Shown here piece after piece: positions 42,756 to 51,905 of a stretch of DNA of 64,000 nucleotides (the stretch's first letter is position 1; each line of letters starts with the position of its first letter). Source of the stretch: Scybalosoma faecavium. GTDB taxonomy: Bacteria; Bacillota; Clostridia; Christensenellales; Christensenellaceae. The notes beneath the pieces were generated by a model. It was not told the origin of the DNA. It did no database searches and saw nothing but the letters and a program-made list of their open reading frames with translations. The translations under genes were made by a program, and so were the position numbers. The DNA is taken from positions 1 to 64,000 of the forward strand of contig DVKG01000011.1 of NCBI GenBank assembly GCA_018716135.1. The letters run 5' to 3'.

Positions 42756-43997
42756 TTATATATTGTTGACAACGCCGGAGAAAAGCACCACTCCGTTTTG
42801 CTCTATGGTGTACGCGAACGATCTGTTTACGTTCATTTCAAACTCTACAGGCTCTATGAAAGCCGCTTTTGCCTCTGCGACTATGGTGGCAGCCGCCGCC
42901 TCCGTTCCCGTCTCGTCCACTTTTATCTTAGCCTTCTGCATTATCTCGCTGACGCACAAATCCTCGGCTTGTTCCACAGTTTTTCCCAGGCCTCCTCTGA
43001 ACATCTCGTCCAGCCCCGCGGCCTTCGCCGCATCTTCCAGGTCCAGCCCGCTTTCCATCTCAAATTTAGGAATGCTCAGCGAGCCTATCCCCTCCGAAAA
43101 CTCCAGATTTTTTCTTACGCTCTGCCCGAGCGTTTCCTCCGGCGAGACGCCTTCCTTCGGCAGATATACCGTCATTGTCGGCCCGTTCGTGTATGCCAGC
43201 CTCAGCGCCTGAACGCTTTGATTCTCGGCATAATCTGCGCTCAATTTCTCAGCGTTCATGTACGTTGCGTTCTGCTTGCCCGATTCTCCTATAAATTCGC
43301 CCTCGCTGTTTTTCTTCTCGTCGAACTTTGTCGTCCATTCTCCTCGAAAATACACAGTGTTTATTACAGCCGCTATTGTCGAAGCGTCGAGCGGCGAATC
43401 CAACAGAGGATCTATCATGCTGTTTGTATTTTGCTTAACCCAGTCGTTTATCAGCCCGGCCGCCTCCTCCGGCGATTCAAAATTCACCTTAGCCGTCCTC
43501 GCGCTCAGCGCAGAATAAATATCGTTCGCAAAGTCCTCATTCACGCTGTATTTATCGCTTATAAGCACTATATTGTTCACCTCGGCCGCCGCCGAATCCG
43601 TCCCGCATCCCAGCTCAGCCAAAAGCATTGCGTTGTACTTTATAAAATCCTCTCGCGTCCAGCCCTTTGGGTAAAACGCCTGTTCAAACTGCGTCAGCGT
43701 CTCTCCCTCCGCGCCTAAAGAGACCGCCGCCAAAGCCTGATATGCACTGAACGGAGAAAATACAAAGCTGCTCTCCCCTAACGAATCAGTCATTTTTTCG
43801 GAAAACCCGTCTATACTCGCCTTCAGCTCATTCAGCTTTTCCCAGTCCTCCGCCTCCAAATTGTCTAAGCTGACTTGCTGCTCAGATTCCTTCACGGACA
43901 ATACAGAAAACGCGCCTTGTTCAGATGTTTTTGCACAGCCTGCGGCCAATATGCACACGAGCGCCGCCGCTGCAAAAGCCACTGCTCTTCTTTTCAT
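42756..43997 (-). CDS. Serpin lipoprotein (serine/cysteine protease inhibitor)
   Basis: 413-residue serpin with a lipoprotein signal (lipobox LAAGC). Family blocks: SSFVFSPFSAYQALAAVSLGAEGET, VNTVYFRGEWTTKF, and the terminal VEFEMNVNRSFAYTIEQNGVVLFSGVVNNI. The reactive loop near residue 350-370 reads ETGTEAAAATIVAEAKAAFIEP. The small-residue hinge TEAAAAT is that of inhibitory serpins. Counting 17 residues from the conserved Glu places P1-P1' at Ala-Ala, which would suit an elastase-like target. AAGGAGG lies 8 nt before the ATG at 43997; the ORF continues upstream without a better start. It lies 182 nt ahead of a caspase-like protease gene. Confidence 0.9.
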   Translation of the reverse strand: MKRRAVAFAAAALVCILAAGCAKTSEQGAFSVLSVKESEQQVSLDNLEAEDWEKLNELKASIDGFSEKMTDSLGESSFVFSPFSAYQALAAVSLGAEGETLTQFEQAFYPKGWTREDFIKYNAMLLAELGCGTDSAAAEVNNIVLISDKYSVNEDFANDIYSALSARTAKVNFESPEEAAGLINDWVKQNTNSMIDPLLDSPLDASTIAAVINTVYFRGEWTTKFDEKKNSEGEFIGESGKQNATYMNAEKLSADYAENQSVQALRLAYTNGPTMTVYLPKEGVSPEETLGQSVRKNLEFSEGIGSLSIPKFEMESGLDLEDAAKAAGLDEMFRGGLGKTVEQAEDLCVSEIMQKAKIKVDETGTEAAAATIVAEAKAAFIEPVEFEMNVNRSFAYTIEQNGVVLFSGVVNNI

Positions 43998-44119
43998 TTC
44001 AAGAGCCTCCTTCATATTTTATTATATATTTAGAGACGTAAAAAAGACTTCATAAGTTCCAATGAAACTATTAAAAAATACTAAATAAATAAAAAATATC
44101 TGCCTCCGCACGTCCGGTA

Positions 44120-44908
44120 TCACACGCGCCCTGCTTTCATCTTTATAGTTATAACCGTCGGCGGATTCCCGAGCCTAAGCGGAAAGCCGCTGTTCCCCAA
44201 GCCGGGGCTGACTATGAGCCTTCTTCCGTTTTCATTGTACAATCCTTTTGTCCATTTCGGAAAAAAGCCCTGGCCGGGTGCGTATACCGCGCCTATAATC
44301 GGAAGTCTGAACTGACCTCCGTGCGCATGACCTGCTAAAACCAGATCTATATCATAATGAGAGAATTCCTCTATCTGCTCCGGAAAATGCGTCATGACCA
44401 GCTTGAACCCCTCTGCTCTCTCAAACTCCCGCAGAGCTATGGGAGTATGAATGTCGTATCCTATAACATCCAAGCCCAATATGCTTATGCCGCAGCAGCG
44501 CGCATACTCACTGCGCAGAACCTTGACTCCGCGCGCGCTCAGCTCTCCTAATATTTCATCTATGTTTGCGCGGTGATAGTCGTGATTCCCAGGACAGTAG
44601 AACACAGGCGCAATCTCCGTCAGCTTCCCCGCGCACTCTATGGCAGGCCGCGGTTCTTTTGTATATCTGTCTAAAAAATCTCCCGTAAAGCATATAAAAT
44701 CAGGAGACACGCTCCGCACCGCGTCCATAAGCCTGCGCGAGCCCTTTCCGAACAGCTTGCTGTGCATATCAGACAGATGCACAACAGTTACGTCTCTTTT
44801 CAGTCTGTCCGAGACTATTGTTATCTCCATATTGTCTATTTTGTTATTTTGTCTCCAGCAGAAATATACTATCGCAGCCAAAACTATGGCTGCCGCTGCA
44901 TAAATCAT
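44120..44908 (-). CDS. Membrane-anchored metallophosphoesterase
   Basis: 262-residue calcineurin-like phosphoesterase with one N-terminal membrane helix (~2-17). Metal-site motifs are in order: HLSDMHSKLFG (D-x-H), FTGDFLD (GD), YCPGNHDYHRA (GNHD), VMTHFPEQ, and LAGHAHGGQFRLP (GHxH). Close to the YkuE/YaeI-type enzymes, whose substrates may be lipid pyrophosphates such as UDP-diacylglucosamine-like compounds; the substrate here is unknown. GGAGG lies 5 nt before the ATG at 44908. Divergent from nth. Confidence 0.88.
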   Translation of the reverse strand: MIYAAAAIVLAAIVYFCWRQNNKIDNMEITIVSDRLKRDVTVVHLSDMHSKLFGKGSRRLMDAVRSVSPDFICFTGDFLDRYTKEPRPAIECAGKLTEIAPVFYCPGNHDYHRANIDEILGELSARGVKVLRSEYARCCGISILGLDVIGYDIHTPIALREFERAEGFKLVMTHFPEQIEEFSHYDIDLVLAGHAHGGQFRLPIIGAVYAPGQGFFPKWTKGLYNENGRRLIVSPGLGNSGFPLRLGNPPTVITIKMKAGRV

Positions 44909-45031
44909 GAACACCTCCGATTGTAAGCCGCGTCCGCGCCGCCGTATAAAATATAGTATAACCCAACATTCCTGCACCCGCAAGGCGAATTTCTCCAACA
45001 GACTGGACAAACCGCGAGAAGATTAGTATGA

Positions 45032-45037
45032 TATAAT
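45032..45037 (+). promoter_or_regulatory. -10-like TGATATAAT abutting the nth start
   Basis: TATAAT with a TGA extension ends one base before the nth ATG (45039). A start site 7 nt downstream would fall inside the gene. Either nth is made from an unseen upstream promoter and this is chance, or the real start is elsewhere. Confidence 0.3.
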
Positions 45038-45038
45038 A

Positions 45039-45653
45039 ATGAAACGGAAAATACTAGACTTATTAAAAGAACATTACCCTGACGCTGCCAGCGAGCTGAA
45101 TTTCAAAAACGCATACGAGCTCCTCGTCGCCACTGTACTCGCAGCTCAGTGCACAGACGCGCGCGTAAATACAGTAACCCCGAAGCTGTTCTCGCTCTAT
45201 CCAAATCCCGCGGCTCTCGCAAAGGCGGATAAAAGCGAGCTGGAGCAAATAATACACAGCCTCGGCTTTTATTCCACAAAATCTGCAAATCTGATAGCTG
45301 CCGCAAAAAGAATGGTCGAAGAATACGGTGGCGAAGTCCCGCGCAGCATGGATGAGCTTGTCACTCTGCCCGGAGTCGGACGCAAAACTGCCAGCGTCGT
45401 ACTTTCCAACGCATTTGACATACCCGCGTTCGCGGTGGACACCCACGTATTCCGCGTAAGCAAGCGCCTCGGACTCGCCAGCGGAAAAGACGTGCTCACC
45501 AGCGAGAAGGAACTATGCGCCTTAATCCCCCAAAGCGATTGGAAAGACGCGCATCACTGGCTTCTCCTGCACGGACGGCGCGTATGCTCCGCACGAAAGC
45601 CCAAGTGCGGCGAATGCTTTTTAAACGAACTATGTCCCAAAATAGATGTATAG
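45039..45653 (+). CDS. nth: Endonuclease III
   Basis: 204-residue base-excision repair enzyme that removes oxidised pyrimidines and nicks the abasic site. The helix-hairpin-helix LPGVGRKTASVVL (~108-120) carries the catalytic Lys, and the catalytic Asp lies in FAVDTHVFRV (~133). The 4Fe-4S ligands are CSARKPKCGECFLNELC (C-x6-C-x2-C-x5-C) at the end. The ATG gives the normal N-terminus, but no good ribosome site is visible. Followed by obg after 75 nt. Confidence 0.95.
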   Translation: MKRKILDLLKEHYPDAASELNFKNAYELLVATVLAAQCTDARVNTVTPKLFSLYPNPAALAKADKSELEQIIHSLGFYSTKSANLIAAAKRMVEEYGGEVPRSMDELVTLPGVGRKTASVVLSNAFDIPAFAVDTHVFRVSKRLGLASGKDVLTSEKELCALIPQSDWKDAHHWLLLHGRRVCSARKPKCGECFLNELCPKIDV

Positions 45654-45685
45654 AAAAAAACTCGCTAAATGCGCACAGGGTATGA

Positions 45686-45691
45686 TATAAT
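45686..45691 (+). promoter_or_regulatory. obg promoter, extended -10
   Basis: TGATATAAT with hexamer 45686-45691; no good -35. The same 12-base word TATGATATAATA occurs ahead of nth. Confidence 0.45.
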
Positions 45692-45728
45692 ACACTGACA
45701 CGCAGGAAAGGCGGATATATTTGGTATT

Positions 45729-47003
45729 ATGATAGTAGATAAAGTCAGAATAACTATAAAAGCAGGAAACGGCGGAAACGGCGCTGTCTCCTTCCACCGC
45801 GAGAAATACGTCGCGGCGGGCGGGCCTGACGGCGGAGACGGCGGACGAGGCGGAGACGTAATATTCGTCGCCTCTGACGAAAAGCGCACTCTTATGGATT
45901 TCCGCTTTAAGACAAAGTTCTCCGCACAAAACGGCGAACAGGGTCGAAAAAACAACATGACCGGCAAGGACGGAGCAGATCTCATCATCGAAGTCCCCGC
46001 GGGCACGGTTATCATCGACGGCGAAACAGGGCGAATAGTCGCAGATATACGCGGCGGCGTTCGTAAAACCGTATTAAAAGGAGGCCGCGGTGGCAAGGGC
46101 AACGCGCGCTTCTGCACTCCCACACGCCGCGCTCCGCGATTCGCTACCCCCGGACGCAAGACAGAGCCTCATACCGTAATTCTTGAGCTCAAATCTATTG
46201 CGGACGTGGGTCTCGTAGGCTTCCCCAACGTTGGCAAATCCACTCTGCTTTCAGTCGTAACTGCGGCTAAACCCAAAATAGCAGATTATCACTTCACTAC
46301 ATTGTCTCCCAATCTCGGCGTGGCAAGCATAGACGATACCAGCTTTATAATAGCGGATATCCCCGGGCTCATCGAGGGCGCGAGCGAGGGCGCCGGCCTT
46401 GGGCATAACTTCCTCCGCCACGTAGAGCGAACGAGAATGCTCGTACATGTGCTGGACGCCTCCGGCATAGAAGGCCGGGATCCTATTGAGGATTATTATA
46501 AAATCCGCGCCGAGCTGGACAGCTACAACGCAGAGCTGGGCGATTGCCCCGAAATAATAGTCGCAAATAAAACAGACATAACAGGCGCCGAAGAAAACGT
46601 AAAGCGCATACGCGAAGAGTTTGAACCCAAGGGCAAGCAGGTCTTTGCAATTTCAGCAGCGACGCATAAGGATACTGATAAACTCCTCCGCGCCATAGCT
46701 GCCGTGCTGCGCGAGCTTCCGCCTGCGGAGGACATACCCTCGGAGGGCGTCATCGAGGAGTGGGAACTTTCCGGCGGCGAACTCACATTCGATATAACGC
46801 GCGGAATGGACGGCATAGTAGACGTAGACGGCACCCTCATAGACGATATATTCGAGAAAATCAACCCCGACGACCCAGACAGCATGCGGCATTTTGAAAA
46901 ACTGCTCGTAGACAAGGGCGTGATATCCGCGCTGCGCGAATTTGGCGTCAAGGACGGCGAGGACGTTCGTCTGGGCGGGGAAGAATTTACTTTCGTAGAC
47001 TGA
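45729..47003 (+). CDS. obg: Obg GTPase
   Basis: 424-residue GTPase needed for 50S ribosome maturation and stress adaptation. The N-terminal glycine-rich Obg fold (~1-158) contains GGNGAVSFHREKYV and GGDGGRGGDV. The G domain (~159-330) has GFPNVGKSTLLS (G1), the switch FTTLSPNLGV, DIPGLIEGA (G3), NKTD (G4). The C-terminal OCT domain of Gram-positive Obg follows (~345-424, TRGMDGIVDVDG...FEKLLVDKGV). The ribosome site is weak. Followed by yhbY. Confidence 0.96.
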   Translation: MIVDKVRITIKAGNGGNGAVSFHREKYVAAGGPDGGDGGRGGDVIFVASDEKRTLMDFRFKTKFSAQNGEQGRKNNMTGKDGADLIIEVPAGTVIIDGETGRIVADIRGGVRKTVLKGGRGGKGNARFCTPTRRAPRFATPGRKTEPHTVILELKSIADVGLVGFPNVGKSTLLSVVTAAKPKIADYHFTTLSPNLGVASIDDTSFIIADIPGLIEGASEGAGLGHNFLRHVERTRMLVHVLDASGIEGRDPIEDYYKIRAELDSYNAELGDCPEIIVANKTDITGAEENVKRIREEFEPKGKQVFAISAATHKDTDKLLRAIAAVLRELPPAEDIPSEGVIEEWELSGGELTFDITRGMDGIVDVDGTLIDDIFEKINPDDPDSMRHFEKLLVDKGVISALREFGVKDGEDVRLGGEEFTFVD

Positions 47004-47042
47004 CGATAAAAAACAATATTCCAATGACAGAAGGGAAAGAGA

Positions 47043-47330
47043 ATGCTTAAAAGTTCACAGCGAGCAAAACTCAGAAGCATGGCCTCTCATCTTGAGCCCA
47101 TACTTCACATAGGTAAAGACGGTCTGACGCAAAACACCGCAATTCAGGCAGATCAGGCGCTGGAAGCGCGGGAGCTGATAAAGGCCACTGTACAGAAAAA
47201 CTCTGACGAGGACGTCCGCGACGTCGCTCATCAGCTGGCGGAATGGGTCGGAGCAGACGTAGTCCAGGTCATCGGGCGCAAGTTCGTACTTTACCGCGAA
47301 TCCAAAGAAAATAAACGCATAGAAATATAG
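47043..47330 (+). CDS. yhbY: YhbY-type RNA-binding CRM protein
   Basis: 95-residue CRM-domain protein that binds pre-50S ribosomal particles. SQRAKLRSMASHLEPILHIGKDGLT at the N-terminus and IGRKFVLYRES at the C-terminus are the family ends. AGAAGGGAAAG precedes the ATG. Its place after obg is typical in Firmicutes and fits a shared role in ribosome assembly. Confidence 0.93.
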   Translation: MLKSSQRAKLRSMASHLEPILHIGKDGLTQNTAIQADQALEARELIKATVQKNSDEDVRDVAHQLAEWVGADVVQVIGRKFVLYRESKENKRIEI

Positions 47331-47363
47331 CGCGTTAAAACCAAATAAGGAGAAGAAACAACT

Positions 47364-47837
47364 ATGGTAGTAATAGAAATGCAGGACGGCGGCGTAATCA
47401 AGCTGGAGCTGGACGCAAAAGAAGCCCCCATCACAGTGGCTAACTTCGAAAAGCTCGTAAAAGAAGGCTTTTATGACGGTCTTATCTTCCACCGCGTAAT
47501 TTCCGGCTTCATGATTCAGGGCGGTTGCCCTCTGGGAACGGGCACAGGCGGCCCCGGCTACGAGATCAAAGGCGAGTTCGCATCCAACGGCGTCCCCAAC
47601 AAAATCAAGCACAACCGCGGAACTATCTCCATGGCCCGCACGCAGGTTCCCGACAGCGCAGGCTCTCAGTTCTTCATCATGCACGCCGACGCACCCTATC
47701 TCGACGGTCAGTACGCCGGCTTCGGCAAGGTGGTAGAGGGCATTGAGGTAGTGGACAAAATCGCCGCGGTCAAAACAGACTATGCCGACAAGCCCATTGA
47801 AGAACAGAAAATTAAACGTATTTACATTGAAGACTAA
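47364..47837 (+). CDS. Cyclophilin-type peptidyl-prolyl isomerase
   Basis: 157-residue cytoplasmic cyclophilin that catalyses prolyl cis-trans isomerisation. Active-site signs: FHRVISGFMIQGGCPLGTGTGGPGY with the catalytic Arg, TISMARTQVPDSAGSQFFIMHADAPYLDGQYAGFGKV, and the end KIKRIYIED. No signal peptide. AGGAG lies 11 nt before the ATG. Last gene before a terminator; it probably shares a transcript with obg and yhbY. Confidence 0.94.
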   Translation: MVVIEMQDGGVIKLELDAKEAPITVANFEKLVKEGFYDGLIFHRVISGFMIQGGCPLGTGTGGPGYEIKGEFASNGVPNKIKHNRGTISMARTQVPDSAGSQFFIMHADAPYLDGQYAGFGKVVEGIEVVDKIAAVKTDYADKPIEEQKIKRIYIED

Positions 47838-47850
47838 TCTCTCTAACATG

Positions 47851-47880
47851 CGTTCCGCCTCAAAAGGCGGAACTTTTTTC
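47851..47880 (+). terminator. Terminator after the cyclophilin gene
   Basis: Perfect 9-bp stem GTTCCGCCT / AGGCGGAAC (47852-47860, 47865-47873) followed by TTTTTTC. Confidence 0.9.
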
Positions 47881-47910
47881 TGTCCGGCTTTTTCTTATTT
47901 CGCCGTGCAT

Positions 47911-47948
47911 ATCAAAAACGGCATGTTCCTCCCGAGACATACCGTTTT
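47911..47948 (-). terminator. Terminator of the TetR-regulated ABC operon
   Basis: Stem AAAACGGTATGT / ACATGCCGTTTT (one G-T pair) with a continued T-run on the reverse strand. Confidence 0.75.
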
Positions 47949-47988
47949 CATATTGGAGACTGATCCTATGTTATCTGTTTTTCTCATC

Positions 47989-50900
47989 TCACTCTCTGTC
48001 TTTCAAGACGTCTGCCGGAGAGAGCTTCTTCAGCCTGCGCATTAGAACTGTCTGTATCAGCAGATAGCAAGCCAAAATTCCGATATACACTATCGCATAC
48101 AGCGCCGGAGGCCATGTCAGGTCTATGCCGCACGCTACATTCGCCACAAAATTTGGGTATACTGCGTCCATTATAAGCTTGGCTATCGGAATTAGAATTA
48201 ACGCTCCCAGAGCTACCATCAGAAAATTCCCATCCAGATACAGCTTTCTAACCTCTCTGTTTCTGTATCCGAAGATTTTCATAAGCGAAATATTCTGCGC
48301 AGATTTATCTATCATCACTTTTATCATCTGATACATAACTATCAAAAATATAATTATCGCCGCTCCCGTCATCATGACTATCATAGACGCCATAATATTT
48401 ATAAAAACATCTGCGCTCTTTTCTACGTCGTCCTTTGTCGAGACGCTGTAGAGGCGGCCTGCGTCTACATCAAGCGCCCTGTCGGAATAGACAACATTGT
48501 AATAATCGTCCTCCCGGTCGAAAAGCTCTCTCATGCTGTCTATATCCATAAAGCATGTCAGGCCTACAGAATACGGCACTATTTCTTTGACCGTAAAGCC
48601 GTAGACTTTTTCATTCACCTCATCCTGCATTATCAACTCGTCGCCTTCTTCGAGTCCGTATTTCACAGCCACCGATGAAGATATGCTTATCTCGCTCTTA
48701 CGGCCGCTGGAAATACTCGGGAAGAAAGGATTGTCCTCGTCTACACCTATAATACTTATCTCCATATCATATCCCATCACTTCCTTCTTCAGACCTTCTA
48801 TATAAGCGGCGTGGCCTCCCTCCGGCGCTTTTTTCTCCGGATATTTGTATTGATACATATATGTATACTTTGTATCTTCTATGTTTTGCACTTTAACATT
48901 CTGGCAAAGCACATAGCAATTCAACCCCAGCACAAGCACAAGCAGCGAGACGAACATCCCCGCCATCACGGCAAAACAACTGCGTTTTTCTCTCAGGAAC
49001 TGCCTGACCTGGAATGCTCTGGCGAAATTCAGCTTTTTGAGCTGTACTCTGCTCACTTTTTTTGCAGCTTCCTCTTTTTTCAGCAAAGATAGAGCCGTCC
49101 TGCTCAGCCTTTTGCGAATCACAATGCGATTTACGATAAACGCCGCCGCTCCGGGCATGACGAGACCGTACACCAGCAGATATGCGCTGTAGTGTATTTC
49201 TATCTCAGGTATTGAAAAATATCCGTAAGAATCTGCCGACATCATGGATATTCCCGCGTCTGAGAATCCCAGCAGAGCGCCGACAGCGCCGCCGGCAAAG
49301 CACAGAATCACAGGCAGTATTGTATAATGAAGCATAAGCTGCTTTTTGTTCAGTCCGAGAGCGTACAGCGTGCCTATCATAGCGCTTTCTTTCTCTATCG
49401 AATGAACTACAAATACGGAAATTACATATGCTATAAGCACGAGTAAAATAACACCCGCAAGCATTCCAATGCTTATGTTCATCTCTACGTCGCCGTTAGC
49501 CGCCTTGATTCTGGGGTTGTCAGCCGCCGGTACAAAATCCGTCAGATTTTCTATCTCCAGCGGAAAATACTCGTCCAACATATCCTGAGTCTCAGTCTGG
49601 AGCTCTTTTATTCCGTCATCAAATTCCTTCCCGCTGTCGCTCAGCTCTGATGTGCCTGATTTTAGACTATTTGCTCCCTTTTTTATCTTATCATATCCTT
49701 CGAATATCTGGCTGACGCCTTCGGTATAATCAGCTACACCTTTATTCAGAGTTTCGTATTCACTTCTCAAAGTCCCGATTGCAGCGCCGAATTGCTCCAG
49801 ACCATCGCTCAATTGGCTAAACGCCGCCGGCAAAGATGCAATTGCCTCGTCGAACTTTTTAAAATTAGAGCGTATCGTGCCTGCTCCGTCCGACGCATTT
49901 CCTATCTGCGAGTTCACCTCGTCCAGATAGCTCTTAGCCGCTCCCATTATAACCTGAGCATCCGCCGAGAGATTTGAAGAGTCCATGCCATATTGGCTCA
50001 GCGACGAGTTTACTATAGACTCAAAGCTGCTGTATTTTACCTGATTCTCCAGCTCGTCCATCCCGTCTTCAAGCTCTTGCAGCGCAGAGAGGAGCTGAGA
50101 TGAGGATTCTTTCAATTCAGATAGGGAATCAGAAGAGAAGGCAAGCTTCCCGCTGTTGCTCTCCAGTTCTTTTAAGGCTTTAAGCACCTCGGATGAACCT
50201 TTTGTCAGATTGCCCGATTCGCTGTCCAGCTTTGAAAGACCATCGTACACCTGTTTTATTCCACTGTTGAGCTTTTTCGCACCGTCGTCCAATTCATCGA
50301 AGGCGTCCACAAGCTCCTGCGAGCCGTCTACCAGCTCTTGTATGCCGTCTGTAATGTCGTCTCTATCCTGAGTTTCTTCCTTCAGCATATCTTGAAAATA
50401 CTGATCTTCCACTTCTTTAGTGCTTATTTTATTCTCAAGAAGATAATCCTTTAGCTCATTTCCGGACGCATTCTCCCCCAGAAGATAGCTGTAACGCACT
50501 TCTTCAGCATGAGACGCCTTCCCGCTCTCGGCGAGAGCATTATACGCGTTAGCCGTGACAAACCCCGTTCCAAACGCATTCCCATCCGCAGACATATCCG
50601 ACATATTCTGCAGGCAGAGATCGTAATCCGCACTCGTGCATATCCCGCATACAGTAAAATCTTTGCCTCCGACCGAGATAACACTCCCCACTCCCAGACT
50701 ATGCGCAGCCGCGTACAGCCGCTCTATCGCTATTTCGTCATCCTGCTCAGGAGCACGGCCTTCGCTGAGATTTATTATATTTATTTTCTCGCGAATCTTC
50801 ATGAGCCGCAGTGTAGATTCATCGTTTAGCCTAAAATCCACATACGGCTGCTCTTCGAGTGTAATTCCCATATCCTCTATTTCTTTGAAGACACTGTCCG

Positions 50901-51105
50901 TCAGGGGGATATAGACTCCAAACTGTCCATCTTCAAGCAAGTTAGCCTCCGCTCTTTCGTCCACAGTGCTTATTACACTTTCAGCAGAAGCCACAATGCT
51001 TATAACTATGAACATACACAGCACAATAAGCAGAAACAGCGCTGAATACCTAAACGCATTAGACCGCAAATCTCTCAGCGTGCGGCGAAGCAGCAATCTT
51101 TGCAT
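47989..51105 (-). CDS. Large FtsX-type ABC permease with periodic extracellular coiled coil
   Basis: 1038-residue permease. The first membrane helix (~18-43) is followed by a large extracytoplasmic part. From ~240 to 530 this is a Leu/Gly/Ser-rich periodic region (DGIQELVDGSQELVDAFDELDDGAKKLNSG; later GLEQFG, KIKKGANSLKSGTSELSDSGKEF), with about eleven-residue spacing as in YhgE/MmpL-type exported proteins. A FtsX domain with three helices follows (~565-690), then a second extracytoplasmic part and three final helices (~895-1030). Such paired FtsX permeases often export lipids or peptides or sense antimicrobials. It starts 13 nt after the ATPase gene. Confidence 0.87.
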   Translation of the reverse strand: MQRLLLRRTLRDLRSNAFRYSALFLLIVLCMFIVISIVASAESVISTVDERAEANLLEDGQFGVYIPLTDSVFKEIEDMGITLEEQPYVDFRLNDESTLRLMKIREKINIINLSEGRAPEQDDEIAIERLYAAAHSLGVGSVISVGGKDFTVCGICTSADYDLCLQNMSDMSADGNAFGTGFVTANAYNALAESGKASHAEEVRYSYLLGENASGNELKDYLLENKISTKEVEDQYFQDMLKEETQDRDDITDGIQELVDGSQELVDAFDELDDGAKKLNSGIKQVYDGLSKLDSESGNLTKGSSEVLKALKELESNSGKLAFSSDSLSELKESSSQLLSALQELEDGMDELENQVKYSSFESIVNSSLSQYGMDSSNLSADAQVIMGAAKSYLDEVNSQIGNASDGAGTIRSNFKKFDEAIASLPAAFSQLSDGLEQFGAAIGTLRSEYETLNKGVADYTEGVSQIFEGYDKIKKGANSLKSGTSELSDSGKEFDDGIKELQTETQDMLDEYFPLEIENLTDFVPAADNPRIKAANGDVEMNISIGMLAGVILLVLIAYVISVFVVHSIEKESAMIGTLYALGLNKKQLMLHYTILPVILCFAGGAVGALLGFSDAGISMMSADSYGYFSIPEIEIHYSAYLLVYGLVMPGAAAFIVNRIVIRKRLSRTALSLLKKEEAAKKVSRVQLKKLNFARAFQVRQFLREKRSCFAVMAGMFVSLLVLVLGLNCYVLCQNVKVQNIEDTKYTYMYQYKYPEKKAPEGGHAAYIEGLKKEVMGYDMEISIIGVDEDNPFFPSISSGRKSEISISSSVAVKYGLEEGDELIMQDEVNEKVYGFTVKEIVPYSVGLTCFMDIDSMRELFDREDDYYNVVYSDRALDVDAGRLYSVSTKDDVEKSADVFINIMASMIVMMTGAAIIIFLIVMYQMIKVMIDKSAQNISLMKIFGYRNREVRKLYLDGNFLMVALGALILIPIAKLIMDAVYPNFVANVACGIDLTWPPALYAIVYIGILACYLLIQTVLMRRLKKLSPADVLKDRE

Positions 51106-51118
51106 ATCCTCGCCTCCT

Positions 51119-51817
51119 TCACCATTCTATCTGCGCCGCAGGAACAAGCGACTCGTTCTGATACTCTCGGAATATCCGCCCGTCTCGTATTTGTATCACT
51201 TTATGCACCATCTCGCTTATCGCTTCGTTATGCGTTACTATAAGCATCGTAGTTTTATACGTTTTGTTCACTTTTTCCAGCAGCACCAGTATTTCCTTAG
51301 CGGTTTTTGAATCCAACGCGCCCGTCGGCTCGTCGCAGAGCAAGAGTCTTGGATTTTTTACAAGCGCTCTGGCTATCGCGCATCTCTGCTGCTGTCCGCC
51401 GGAAAGCTGAGGAGGAAATTTAGATTGGTATTCCGTCAGCCCCAGCACCTCCAGCAGCTCCTCCACACTAAGCGGATCATCCGAAAGATACTTGCATACT
51501 TCTATGTTCTCCCTTACTGTCAGATTGGGTATCAAGTTATAAAATTGAAATATAAAACCCAGCGTATCTCTTCGATAATCTGTCAGCTCATCTTGTTTCA
51601 ATCTCGTTATGTCCTTGCCGCCTATCTTTATATGACCGCTGTCCACCGTCGTCAGACCGCCTATCGCGTTAAGAAAAGTGGATTTCCCCGAGCCGGACGG
51701 CCCTAATATTACGCACATCTCGCCCTCATCGACCTGAGTGCTTATGCCGTTCAGCACTTGCACAGCAGCGCCGCCCTCGCCGTAGCTCTTTTTTATGCGG
51801 TCAACCTCTATATACAT
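51119..51817 (-). CDS. ABC transporter ATPase partnering the large permease
   Basis: 232-residue ATPase of the LolD/MacB group. Walker A GPSGSGKSTFLN (~39), Q-loop FIFQFYNLIPNLTVREN, signature LSGGQQQRCAIARAL (~143), Walker B LLLCDEPTGALDS (~163), switch His in IVTHNE. GGAGG lies 10 nt before the ATG. A TetR-type operator overlaps its promoter region. Confidence 0.94.
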   Translation of the reverse strand: MYIEVDRIKKSYGEGGAAVQVLNGISTQVDEGEMCVILGPSGSGKSTFLNAIGGLTTVDSGHIKIGGKDITRLKQDELTDYRRDTLGFIFQFYNLIPNLTVRENIEVCKYLSDDPLSVEELLEVLGLTEYQSKFPPQLSGGQQQRCAIARALVKNPRLLLCDEPTGALDSKTAKEILVLLEKVNKTYKTTMLIVTHNEAISEMVHKVIQIRDGRIFREYQNESLVPAAQIEW

Positions 51818-51839
51818 GAAAGTTTTACCTCCATTAAAT

Positions 51840-51864
51840 AAATAACATCGTTATGTCGATTCTA
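51840..51864 (-). promoter_or_regulatory. ABC operon promoter with TetR operator (site 1)
   Basis: Extended -10 TGTTAGAAT (hexamer 51859-51864) on the reverse strand, directly followed by the palindrome AAATAAC-ATC-GTTATGT (51840-51856). The site covers the expected transcription start, so a bound repressor would block initiation. Confidence 0.75.
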
Positions 51865-51905
51865 ACATAAATTATCTGCATAATCCCAATTTCAAATATG
51901 TAATA

